Source of the DNA: Roseiarcus sp050015935
GTDB lineage: Bacteria; Pseudomonadota; Alphaproteobacteria; Rhizobiales; Beijerinckiaceae
Assembly (NCBI GenBank): GCA_050015935.1
Contig: JBEKAL010000003.1
Coordinates: forward strand, 1 to 50,525
DNA: 50,525 nt
Direction: 5' to 3'
The position numbers were made by a program, and so were the translations under genes. Positions 25,989-33,585 of this stretch are shown here, in pieces. The notes below the pieces were generated by a model. That model searched no databases, was not told the DNA's origin, and was given only the letters and a program-made list of their open reading frames with translations. Numbering within the stretch: position 1 is the stretch's first letter; each line of letters starts with the position of its first letter.

Positions 25989-28052
25989 ATGACCGCTGCC
26001 GGTCAAAACGACGAACACAGAATTGCCGGACCGCGATTGATCGCGATCGTGGGCCCGTTCCAGAGCGGTAAGACCAGCCTTCTCGAAGGCCTTCTCGTGC
26101 GCGGCGGCGGCGCGGCGCGGCAAGGCTCGGTGCGCGACGGCACCAGCGTCGGCGATTCCAGCTCCGAGGCGCGCGCCCACGCGATGAGCGTCGAGCCCAA
26201 CGTCGCCAGCATCGAATACATGGGCGACCGCTTCACCTTCTTCGATTGCCCCGGCTCGGTCGAATTCTCCCACGACATGCGCTACGCGCTGCCCGTCTGC
26301 GACGCGGCCGTCGTCGTCTGCGAGGCCGATCCGCGCAAGGCGCCGGCGCTGCAGGTGATCCTGCGCGAGCTCGAGGAGCTTCGCGTTCCCCGTATCCTGT
26401 TTCTCAACAAGATCGACCTCGCCGCCGGGGGCGTGCGCGAGACTCTGGAGATGTTGCAGCCGGCTTCGCGCGCGCCCCTGCTGCTGCGCCAGATTCCGAT
26501 CTGGGAGAACGGCGTCGCCACCGGCTTCATCGATCTGGCGCTGGAGCGCGCGTTCGTCTATCGCGAGTCCCAGCCCTCCAGCGTGGTCGCGATGCCGGCC
26601 GGCGTGGCGAGCGACGAAAAGCAGGCGCGCTATTCCATGCTCGAGCGCCTCGCCGACTACGACGACGCGCTGATGGAACAGCTCATCAGCGACATCGAGC
26701 CGCCGCGCGACCGCGTGTTCGACGATCTCGCGCGCGAATTGCGCGAGGGTCATATCGTGCCCTTGCTGATGGGATCGGCGACCGCCGGCCATGGCGTGAC
26801 GAGGCTCCTCAAGGCGCTGCGCCACGAGGCGCCCGGCGTGGCGCAGACGCGCGCGCGCCTCGGCCTCGAGCCGGAGGGGCCTGCGCTCGCCCAGATCATT
26901 CGCACCATCCACACCGCCCATGGCGGCAAATTGTCGCTGGCGCGCGCGCTGCGCGGCACCTTCCCCGACGGCGCCGGCGTCATCGGCTCGCGCGGGAGCG
27001 AGGAGCGCATCGCCGGCTTGGCGCGGCTGAACGGCTCGGCCTCGGCCAAGATTCAGCGCGCCGAGGAGGGCGACACCGTCGCCTTCGCGCGCCTCGAAAG
27101 CCTGATCACCGGCGATCGCTTCAGCGACAACAAGAAGGCGCCCGAAGCCGCCCCGCCGGTCCCGCCGCCGCCCGCGACCCAGGCCATCGCCATTCACGTC
27201 AAGGACCGCAAGGACGAAGTGCGGCTCGCCGCGGCGCTGGCCAAGCTGTGCGAGGAGGATCCTTCGCTCGCCTATGTCCAGGATCAGGAGTCGGGCGAAC
27301 TCAAGCTGATGGGCCAGGGCGAGATGCACCTGCGCGTGATCGCCGAGCGCCTCGCCGAACGTTTCGGCGTCGCGGTCGATGCGACGAAGCCGTCGATCGC
27401 TTATCGCGAGACGATCCGCGAAGGCGTGACGGTGCGCGGGCGCCACAAGAAGCAGTCGGGCGGTCATGGGCAGTTCGGCGACGTGCTGGTCGAGGTCGGC
27501 CCTCGCGAGCGCGGCGAGGGTTTCGCCTTTTCCGAGCGCGTCCACGGCGGCACGGTGCCGCGGCAGTATTTTTCCTCCGTCGAAATGGGCGCCCGGGACG
27601 CTTTGACGCGCGGCCCGCTCGGCTTCCCCGTCGTCGACGTCGCCGTCGCCCTGGTCGACGGCTCCTATCACACCGTCGATTCCTCCGACATGGCGTTCCG
27701 CGCCGCGGCGAAGGCCGCGCTCGCCGAGGCGTTGCCCAAGGCCCGCCCCGTGCTGCTCGAGCCGATTCTCGCGGTGACGATCTACGTTCCCTCCGACGCG
27801 CTGGCGCGCGCCAGCGCCCTGGTGAGCGCCAGGCGCGGGCAAATCCTCGGCTTCGAGGCGCGCAACGGTTGGCGAGGCTGGGAGGCGCTGCGCGCGCTGA
27901 TCCCCGAGGCGGAAATCGGCGATCTCATCGTCGAACTGCGCTCCGCCACCGCGGGGGTCGGCGCCTTCGAGACCAAGTTCGATCATCTCGCGGAATTGTC
28001 GGGACGCGGCGCCGACACGGTGATCGCGGCGCGGAAGAAGAGCTTGGAATGA
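25989..28052 (+). CDS. Elongation factor G-like GTPase (EF-G paralogue)
   Basis: A 687-residue translational GTPase with EF-G architecture: G1 GPFQSGKT (22-29), G3 DCPG (86-89), G4 NKID (140-143), a domain II preceded by EPEGPALAQIIRT, then domains III-V with GQGEMHLRV, KKQSGGHGQFGDV and a final domain ending in RGADTVIAARKK. Two differences from canonical EF-G stand out: the G3 motif reads DCPGSVEF, so the catalytic histidine of DTPGHVDF is a serine, and a Pro-rich insert (APPVPPPPA) sits before domain III. It is not beside the str operon. A specialised role in recycling, back-translocation or stress is possible but not shown. A GATAGGAGAAGGCG ribosome-binding site precedes the ATG. Confidence 0.85.
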   Translation: MTAAGQNDEHRIAGPRLIAIVGPFQSGKTSLLEGLLVRGGGAARQGSVRDGTSVGDSSSEARAHAMSVEPNVASIEYMGDRFTFFDCPGSVEFSHDMRYALPVCDAAVVVCEADPRKAPALQVILRELEELRVPRILFLNKIDLAAGGVRETLEMLQPASRAPLLLRQIPIWENGVATGFIDLALERAFVYRESQPSSVVAMPAGVASDEKQARYSMLERLADYDDALMEQLISDIEPPRDRVFDDLARELREGHIVPLLMGSATAGHGVTRLLKALRHEAPGVAQTRARLGLEPEGPALAQIIRTIHTAHGGKLSLARALRGTFPDGAGVIGSRGSEERIAGLARLNGSASAKIQRAEEGDTVAFARLESLITGDRFSDNKKAPEAAPPVPPPPATQAIAIHVKDRKDEVRLAAALAKLCEEDPSLAYVQDQESGELKLMGQGEMHLRVIAERLAERFGVAVDATKPSIAYRETIREGVTVRGRHKKQSGGHGQFGDVLVEVGPRERGEGFAFSERVHGGTVPRQYFSSVEMGARDALTRGPLGFPVVDVAVALVDGSYHTVDSSDMAFRAAAKAALAEALPKARPVLLEPILAVTIYVPSDALARASALVSARRGQILGFEARNGWRGWEALRALIPEAEIGDLIVELRSATAGVGAFETKFDHLAELSGRGADTVIAARKKSLE

Positions 28053-28403
28053 GGGGCGGGCGGCGGGAGCGAAGGGCGGCTGAGGGCGACTGCATCGGGT
28101 GGGGTGCGGCCGTTCGCGGGCGCCGCGGCGGGCGCCGCATGGTTGGCTTCGCGGCGCTTGGGGCCTGGAGCGGCGCAGCGCATGGTGCCGGAGGCCGCGG
28201 CCGAACCGACCGAGACCGGCGCCATTTTCGGGCGCGATGGCCTGTTTTCAAGGGCTTGCGTGACGATTTTCCGCCGCCTCGGCTAACGGCGCGGGCCTCG
28301 CTCGCCAGCCGACGCCGGCCCATTAAGGGGTTGACCTATTGCACTGTTTGTTACAGCGTTTTATAAAAGGCGAAATAGGTTCACCGTAATTGGGGAATTC
28401 GTA
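28053..28403. other. Intergenic region bridging core DNA and an AT-rich island
   Basis: The first 270 bases are GC-rich with no convincing gene. From about 28320 the composition drops sharply. ACCTATT (28334-28340) and AATAGGT (28374-28380) form a 7-bp perfect inverted repeat 33 bases apart, with an AT-rich stretch TTTTATAAAA between them. It may be the end of a small mobile element or a promoter stem. Confidence 0.4.
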
Positions 28404-28643
28404 TCATGTCCCCGTAACCGACCCGTAACCGACCCGTAACCGACCCGTAACCGAACTACACGCTTCAATTCCCACTAGGCATCGCGGCAGCGAAGCGAAG
28501 AATTTCAGCAACTGGCCGCGCCGAACTGAACGCGCGACAATCGCCGCGCCCTTCGCATCGACGCCATGAACCTGAAAAACATTCTTGGCGATATCGAGCC
28601 CGACGACCGTGACAGACGACAGATTGTTGATAGACTTGCCCAT
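28404..28643 (-). pseudogene. IS110-family transposase, N-terminal fragment
   Basis: Read on the minus strand from the ATG at 28643, the first 60 or so residues (SVTVVGLDIAKNVFQVHGVD, then LLKFFASLPRCLVGIEAC) are the RuvC-like DEDD N-terminus of IS110 transposases, including the first catalytic Asp in GLDIAK. Similarity ends abruptly after GIEAC; the frame then reads through an 11-base tandem repeat (SSVTGRLRVGYGSVTGT) to a stop. About four fifths of a normal transposase, including the C-terminal serine domain, is missing. It is a dead element. Confidence 0.85.
28411..28454 (+). repeat. Four perfect 11-base tandem repeats (CCCGTAACCGA)
   Basis: CCCGTAACCGA occurs four times without a mismatch. 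The array abuts the point where IS110 similarity stops. The unit is about one helical turn and shares a GTAAC core with the array at 28725. Confidence 0.95.
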
Positions 28644-28724
28644 GGATGGCTTCCCTCTGATGGGTTTTCGACAACGACCATCATGGCACATCGATGCCAC
28701 TCGGGGTGCCGTCCACCCCATCAC

Positions 28725-28756
28725 CGTAACTTCGTAACTTTGGTAACTTGTAACTT
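28725..28756 (+). repeat. Degenerate GTAACTT tandem repeat
   Basis: Four units, CGTAACTT, CGTAACTT, TGGTAACTT and GTAACTT, lie just beyond the other end of the IS110 fragment. The GTAAC core matches the 28411 array although the unit length differs. Confidence 0.85.
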
Positions 28757-28824
28757 TATGATGACAGGGGGCGACATTTCGAAATTTTGGTTTTATGGTG
28801 TCACATAACAAAACTGGCAAATAG

Positions 28825-29592
28825 ATGACAACCGTAACGCAAGCTACAACAACAAAACGGCATGAGTGTTATCAGGCGTTTGACTTAGATGTTGCTGCCA
28901 TCGACACAATTTGGAAAATCATTCAAGATTATGGTCATAGCCCGAAAGTGGTTTTCAGTTGCTCAGATAATTCCACCATTGAGTCATTAAACCTAGACAC
29001 TCTGACCAAATTTACCAACACTGACGATCGTCAAATATGTAGTGTGACTTTTAGGTGCACAGGCTATGCACCGCCACAGATTGAATTGTCATTTACGAGG
29101 TACAAAGATTACGGTGCTTGCATAAAATATTCTATAAGCGGAGACGATAAGGACGTGCTGCACGTTAGCAGATCGTTAAACGACGTAATTCGTAACTGCG
29201 GAGTTTGGTATTCCACACTGACCGCGATGAGTCCTTACGAATATGGCGCACGATCCGCAAGTCTTACTGCACTTGGTCTGGCTCTACTCTTAATCGTAGT
29301 GGTTTCATTTTACTTTATATATATCAGCCCAGAGATAATGAAATCCGACTCCGTGCGAAACGCCACTATAATCATCGGTGGTATCAGTAATATTCTTCTT
29401 TTCTTTATATCCATTGTCCGGTTCTCCAACCCAATAATTCAAAAACTGTTCCCTCCGGCTGTTTTTGAGATTGGCGTAGGCATGAAACGGTCTGAAAGCA
29501 GCAAATATTGGAGAAACTTTATCGGCGGGGGCGTTATTTTAGCTATACTTACGGGATTGGCAGCGATTGGATTGTATGAGCACGTTTTTTAG
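28825..29592 (+). CDS. Orphan three-helix membrane protein in an AT-rich island
   Basis: A 255-residue protein of unknown family. Residues 1-140 look soluble, alpha/beta and Cys-containing (FSCSDNSTIESLNLDTL, VTFRCTGYAPPQIELSFTRY). Three hydrophobic helices follow at about 146-167, 180-199 and 232-251, with a basic loop between the second and third (KRSESSKYWR). Its base composition and codon use (many A/T third positions) are unlike the rest of the window, showing recent transfer. It lies between an IS110 relic and a recombinase relic, with no partner gene, and has no clear ribosome-binding site. A sensor with a membrane effector part, as in some defence proteins, is one possibility, but nothing in the sequence proves a function. 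Confidence 0.7.
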   Translation: MTTVTQATTTKRHECYQAFDLDVAAIDTIWKIIQDYGHSPKVVFSCSDNSTIESLNLDTLTKFTNTDDRQICSVTFRCTGYAPPQIELSFTRYKDYGACIKYSISGDDKDVLHVSRSLNDVIRNCGVWYSTLTAMSPYEYGARSASLTALGLALLLIVVVSFYFIYISPEIMKSDSVRNATIIIGGISNILLFFISIVRFSNPIIQKLFPPAVFEIGVGMKRSESSKYWRNFIGGGVILAILTGLAAIGLYEHVF

Positions 29593-29604
29593 GAAACGCG
29601 CTTT

Positions 29605-29703
29605 TTAGGTATTCGGCGAAAGCCTCTGAATCGTCGCTGCACTCACATTGTAGCTTCGCGCAATCGAGCGCAACGTTTCCCCCTCCTTGATAACAGGGAC
29701 AGG
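29605..29703 (-). pseudogene. C-terminal remnant of a serine recombinase/resolvase
   Basis: On the minus strand a 33-codon stretch (PVPVIKEGETLRSIARSYNV then SAATIQRLSPNT and a stop) matches the helix-turn-helix that ends serine resolvases and invertases. Upstream in this frame a stop appears within six codons, and the catalytic domain is absent. It is a scrap of a transposon or invertase gene. Confidence 0.7.
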
Positions 29704-29712
29704 ATACGAATT

Positions 29713-29742
29713 CAATTACCAATTACCGATTACACAATTACA
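29713..29742 (+). repeat. Degenerate CAATTAC tandem repeat
   Basis: Four near-identical units: CAATTAC, CAATTAC, CGATTACA, CAATTACA. On the minus strand the core is GTAAT, close to the GTAAC cores at 28411 and 28725, and all three arrays lie within 1.4 kb of the same island. Confidence 0.85.
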
Positions 29743-29939
29743 TTGCCAGTGTGCTTAATCTGCCGAGCCTATGAGTTCTCCATGGCGGTCGCCGATCAGG
29801 AACAAGTTAAGCCCGCTCTCACCGCACCGCCGCCTTCCCCGGGCGCCGCCGCTTGTGGCGGCCTTGCGCGAATTAGTTATAGTCGGCAATCCGAACCGCC
29901 GCCCTGGAACTGGAAGCTTGAGTCTGCCATAGTGGCGCG

Positions 29940-30566
29940 ATGAGCGCAGCCGCCGACAGCTTCAACGAAATCGCCACCGTTCGCATCGAGCTCAGGGACA
30001 GCGACCCGCTGATCTGGCGCCAAGTCGACGTTCCGACCTCGATCACGCTCGAGACCTTGCACGCCATCATCCAAGCGGCCATGGGGTGGTTCGACTATCA
30101 CCTTTGGGAGTTCACGGTCGCCAAGCGCCGATACGGGCTGCCGATGGACGAGGACTGGGGAACCGAGCCGCGTGGTGACGCCGCCAAAATCCGGCTGCGC
30201 GACGTGCTCAGGCCGCGCAAGACGACGATCGACTATATCTACGACTTCGGCGATTGCTGGGAGCATCGACTTACGGTCAGCAATGTCCGCGCCGGCGATC
30301 CCGATCTCGGCTATCCCCGCTACGTCGCCGGCGAAAGAAACGCGCCGCCGGAGGATTGCGGCGGCATACCCGGCTTTTACGAGACGCTCGACGCGGCGAG
30401 CGATCCCGAGCATCCCGACCATGCCGAGGCGAAGGAATGGCTCGACGACTACGATCCCGGCAAGATTGACGAATTGCCGATCAAATACGCCCTCGGTCGA
30501 ATCGCGAACCAACGAAACGCCGCCAAAGGCCGCCTTGCAAAGAGGAAACCGGGATCACCCGCCTGA
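29940..30566 (+). CDS. Plasmid pRiA4b ORF-3 family protein
   Basis: A 208-residue soluble protein with the family's features: an N-terminal IELRDSDPLIWRQVDVP, the LHAIIQAAMGWFDYHLWEF helix, YDFGDCWEHRLTV in the middle and the acidic PPEDCGGIPGFYE motif followed by ...EWLDDYDP. Members occur on plasmids and in mobile DNA as well as chromosomes; the biochemical function is unknown. It directly follows the AT-rich island but has host-like composition. The ATG has no clear ribosome-binding site. Confidence 0.9.
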   Translation: MSAAADSFNEIATVRIELRDSDPLIWRQVDVPTSITLETLHAIIQAAMGWFDYHLWEFTVAKRRYGLPMDEDWGTEPRGDAAKIRLRDVLRPRKTTIDYIYDFGDCWEHRLTVSNVRAGDPDLGYPRYVAGERNAPPEDCGGIPGFYETLDAASDPEHPDHAEAKEWLDDYDPGKIDELPIKYALGRIANQRNAAKGRLAKRKPGSPA

Positions 30567-30695
30567 CCGGTCCGGACGCGCCGCCGCGGCGGCGCTCGGC
30601 GGATGGGCGCCCCGAGCCTCGCCGCGCCTGTACAGCCGCGCCGCGTTCGCTTATGGAAGGGCGCGATTTTCTTAAACGCACGGAGTCGAGCGGCG

Positions 30696-31703
30696 ATGGC
30701 GGAAGCCCTCTATAGCGACGATCGTCTGGCGACGGTTTTCGGCGGATCGGGATTTGTCGGGCGCCATATCGTGCGGGCGCTGGCGCGCGAGGGCTGGCGC
30801 GTGCGCGTGGCCGTGCGGCGGCCCGACTTGGCCGGGTTCCTCAATCCGCTCGGCACGGTCGGGCAAATCGAGGCGGTCCAGGCCAATCTGCGCTACCCCG
30901 AGTCGGTCCGAGCGGCGGTCGAGGGCGCGGGCGCGGTCGTCAACGCGGCCGGCGTCAGGCGCCAGAGCGGACGGCAGAGCTACCAGGCCGTTCATGTCTT
31001 CGGCGCCGGCGAGATCGCCCGCGCGGCGGCGGCCGAGGGCGTCGGCGCGCTCGTGCATGTCTCCGGGATCGGCGCCGACGCGGCGTCGAACAATCCCTAT
31101 GTCGCGAGCAAGGGGCGGGGCGAGGCGGCGACGCGCGAAGCGTTCGCCGGCGCGATCGTGCTGCGCCCGTCGATCGTATTCGGGCCGGAGGACGAATTCT
31201 TCAATCGCATCGCCGGCCTCGCGCCCTTTCTTCCCGTGCTGCCGCTGTTCGGTGGTGGGGCGACGAAACTGCAGCCGGTCTACGTGGGCGACGTCGCGCT
31301 CGCGACGGCGCGCGCGCTCGACGGCGCGGCCGCGGCCGGGGTCGCCTACGAACTCGGCGGCCCGGAAGTGATGAGCCTGCGCGAGGCGTTCGAGCGCACG
31401 CTGCGCATCATCGAGCGAAGGCGGGTTCTCCTTCCGCTTCCCTTCGGCGTCTCACGCCTGCTCGGGCGCTCGACCGAGATCGCGAGCGCTCTCTCGCTCG
31501 GACGCTTCCCGAAGCTGCTGACGACGACGCGCGACGAGATCGAGATCTTGCGTCACGACAACGTGGTTTCCGCCGCGGCGATCGCGGAAGGGCGCACGTT
31601 GCGCGATCTCGGCGTCGGCGCGCAGGGCTTCGAGGCGATCGCGCCGTCCTATCTCTATCGCTTCCGCAAGACCGGCCAGTACGCGAGCAGCCGCGCCGCC
31701 TGA
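30696..31703 (+). CDS. NAD(P)-binding protein, complex I NDUFA9-like (atypical SDR)
   Basis: A 335-residue Rossmann-fold protein. The dinucleotide motif VFGGSGFVGRHIVRAL is at about 14-29, and VHVSGIGAD and ASKGRGEAATREA replace the classic YxxxK region, as in extended/atypical SDRs such as the NDUFA9 subunit of complex I. Alphaproteobacteria carry NDUFA9-like proteins that bind NADPH and may help complex I stability or quinone metabolism. I start at MAEALYSDDRLATVF; an ATG 31 codons earlier gives an unlikely Arg-rich leader. Confidence 0.82.
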   Translation: MAEALYSDDRLATVFGGSGFVGRHIVRALAREGWRVRVAVRRPDLAGFLNPLGTVGQIEAVQANLRYPESVRAAVEGAGAVVNAAGVRRQSGRQSYQAVHVFGAGEIARAAAAEGVGALVHVSGIGADAASNNPYVASKGRGEAATREAFAGAIVLRPSIVFGPEDEFFNRIAGLAPFLPVLPLFGGGATKLQPVYVGDVALATARALDGAAAAGVAYELGGPEVMSLREAFERTLRIIERRRVLLPLPFGVSRLLGRSTEIASALSLGRFPKLLTTTRDEIEILRHDNVVSAAAIAEGRTLRDLGVGAQGFEAIAPSYLYRFRKTGQYASSRAA

Positions 31704-31834
31704 GGATGGCTCGCCGCCGCCCACACGCGACGATCGGCGCTCTTGCGCGTTCGCGGCGCGACGATTAGGCTTCGCCGAGTTTCGGCGGCTCGCTTAAGGA
31801 GCGAGCGGCGTGATAGGCCATTTCGAGAGGTCGC

Positions 31835-32800
31835 GTGTCCACATCCGCCGCTGATTATCTCGTCGACCGTCGCCGGCTGCGCCGCCAGATCGGATTTTGG
31901 CGGATTGCCGCGTTCGTCGCCGCGGCGCTGGTGATTCTCGCGCTCGGATTGCGCTGGTACGGCGCCGCCGGGCTCGGCCAGGCGCATATCGCGCGCCTCA
32001 CGGTTTCCGGCCTCATCACCGGCGACGAGACGACGGTGAAGCTGATCCGTCAGGTCGCGGATTCGAAGGCCGTGGCGGCGCTCATCGTCATCGACAGCCC
32101 CGGCGGCGGCACCGAGGGCTCCGAAGTCCTCTACGACGAAATCCGTCGCCTCGCCGCGAAGAAGCCGGTCGCAGCCGTCGTCGGATCGATGGCGGCTTCG
32201 GGCGCTTATATCGCCGCGCTGGGCGCCGACCGCATTTTCGTTCGCGGCAATTCGATCGTCGGATCGATCGGCGTGCTGGTCGAATATCCGAACGTGTCGG
32301 GGCTCATGGACAAGGTCGGCGTCAAGCTCGAATCGATCAAGTCCTCGCCGCTCAAGGCCGCTCCCAACGGCCTGGAGCCGACGAGCGAGGAGGCGCGCGC
32401 CGCGATGGCGGCGCTGGTCGCGGATTCGTTTTCCTGGTTCAAGGGTCTGGTCAAGGAACGGCGTCATCTCAGCGACGACGAACTGGCGCGCGTTTCCGAC
32501 GGGCGCGTGTTCACCGGGCGGCAGGGCCTGCCGCTGAAGCTCGCCGACGCGATCGGCGGCGAGCACGAGGCGATCCAATGGCTGGAGGCCGAAAAGGGCG
32601 TCGCCAAGGATCTGCCGGTGCGCGATTGGCGTGCGAATACGGGGTTCGCCGGCTTCAAATTGACGAGTTTGGCCGCCGCGGCGGCGGACGCTTTCGGCTT
32701 GCCGTCGATCGCGGGCGCGCTGCGGCGCAGCCAATGGGCGGGCGAGAGCGGTCCGGTTGACGGATTGGTCTCGATTTGGCAACTGTCTGCAGGGGATTGA
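31835..32800 (+). CDS. sppA: Signal peptide peptidase SppA (S49 family, short form)
   Basis: A 321-residue membrane protease starting at GTG 31835 after GAGAGG. One N-terminal transmembrane helix (about 22-42) anchors the S49 domain on the periplasmic side. The nucleophile Ser122 lies in MAASGAYIAALGAD, and the general base is Lys174 in SSPLKAAPN; IDSPGGGTEGSE and GSIGVLVEYPN are further family motifs. It cleaves leftover signal peptides in the membrane. ihfB follows 53 bases later, a linkage frequent in alphaproteobacteria. Confidence 0.92.
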   Translation: MSTSAADYLVDRRRLRRQIGFWRIAAFVAAALVILALGLRWYGAAGLGQAHIARLTVSGLITGDETTVKLIRQVADSKAVAALIVIDSPGGGTEGSEVLYDEIRRLAAKKPVAAVVGSMAASGAYIAALGADRIFVRGNSIVGSIGVLVEYPNVSGLMDKVGVKLESIKSSPLKAAPNGLEPTSEEARAAMAALVADSFSWFKGLVKERRHLSDDELARVSDGRVFTGRQGLPLKLADAIGGEHEAIQWLEAEKGVAKDLPVRDWRANTGFAGFKLTSLAAAAADAFGLPSIAGALRRSQWAGESGPVDGLVSIWQLSAGD

Positions 32801-32853
32801 CGCACGGCGCGACGTTCTTAAATCGCGCGTTGCAGTTTCGAGGGGCATCTCCT

Positions 32854-33144
32854 TTGATCAAGTCCGAGCTGGTGCAGCGTATGGCGGCGCGCAATCCGCA
32901 CCTCTATCAACGCGATATCGAACACATCGTCGACGCCATTCTCGGCGAGATCGCCGAGGCCCTGGCGCGCGGCGAGCGTGTCGAGCTGCGCGGGTTTGGC
33001 GCATTCTCGACCAAGCAGCGTCTCGCGCGCACGGGGCGAAATCCGCGCACCGGCGACAAAGTGCCGGTCACGGAGAAAATCGTGCCGTTCTTCAAGACCG
33101 GCAAGGAAATGCGCGAACGCCTCAATCACAAGCACGGCGCTTGA
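32854..33144 (+). CDS. ihfB: Integration host factor subunit beta
   Basis: A 96-residue DNA-bending protein (IKSELVQRMAARNPHLYQRD, GRNPRTGDKVPV, FFKTGKEMRERLN). No ATG or GTG is available at the expected start; a TTG at 32854 directly precedes IKSELVQ and has AGGGG upstream, so I take TTG as the start. The ATG at 32776 lies in the end of sppA and would add 26 non-homologous residues. With IHF-alpha it bends DNA at promoters, replication origins and recombination sites. Confidence 0.93.
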   Translation: MIKSELVQRMAARNPHLYQRDIEHIVDAILGEIAEALARGERVELRGFGAFSTKQRLARTGRNPRTGDKVPVTEKIVPFFKTGKEMRERLNHKHGA

Positions 33145-33236
33145 CGGACGCGCAGCCGATTGGTTTGCGCCGGATGCGCTTTCGCGCCATTCTCGCGCCG
33201 TTCCTCGCCTACGCGAGAAAGACGTCGGTTCCGCTC

Positions 33237-33569
33237 ATGGTTCGCCTGTTCAAATTCGTCCTTATCGCGATCGTCGCGATCCTTCTTCTGGCGTTCGCAA
33301 TCGCCAATCGGCAAACCGTTTTGGTCTCGTTCGATCCCTTCGCGTCGGGCGACAATCCCGCTATTGCAATCGAGGCGCCGCTATACGTCGTCCTGATCGT
33401 CACCGCCATGCTCGGCGTCGTCGCCGGCGGCGCGGCGACCTGGTTCGCGCAAGGCAAGCATCGTCGCGCCGCGCGGCAAAGCCGCGCCGAAGCCGACAAG
33501 TGGCGCGCCGAGGCCGACAGGACCAGGGCGCAAGCCGTCGCGGCCCCGGGTCCGCCGGCGCGACGCTGA
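33237..33569 (+). CDS. LapA-domain inner membrane protein
   Basis: A 110-residue protein with two hydrophobic helices (about 5-25 and 44-68) separated by NRQTVLVSFDPFASGDNP, the characteristic LapA (DUF1049) loop, and a charged C-terminal coiled segment (RAEADKWRAEADRTRAQA). Enterobacterial LapA works with LapB in lipopolysaccharide assembly control; alphaproteobacterial homologues often lie beside ihfB, as here, and their role is not established. A start 21 codons upstream (33174) is possible. Confidence 0.8.
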   Translation: MVRLFKFVLIAIVAILLLAFAIANRQTVLVSFDPFASGDNPAIAIEAPLYVVLIVTAMLGVVAGGAATWFAQGKHRRAARQSRAEADKWRAEADRTRAQAVAAPGPPARR

Positions 33570-33585
33570 ACGGGGCCCCGTTGGG

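Noticed and set aside
25899..27986. 695-codon minus-strand frame opposite the EF-G-like gene
   Set aside because: Plus strand has complete EF-G motifs; the antisense frame has no recognisable domain.
28411..28454. Possible CRISPR or iteron array
   Set aside because: Four 11-base units with no spacers and no cas genes cannot be CRISPR; iterons need a replication protein, none of which is present.
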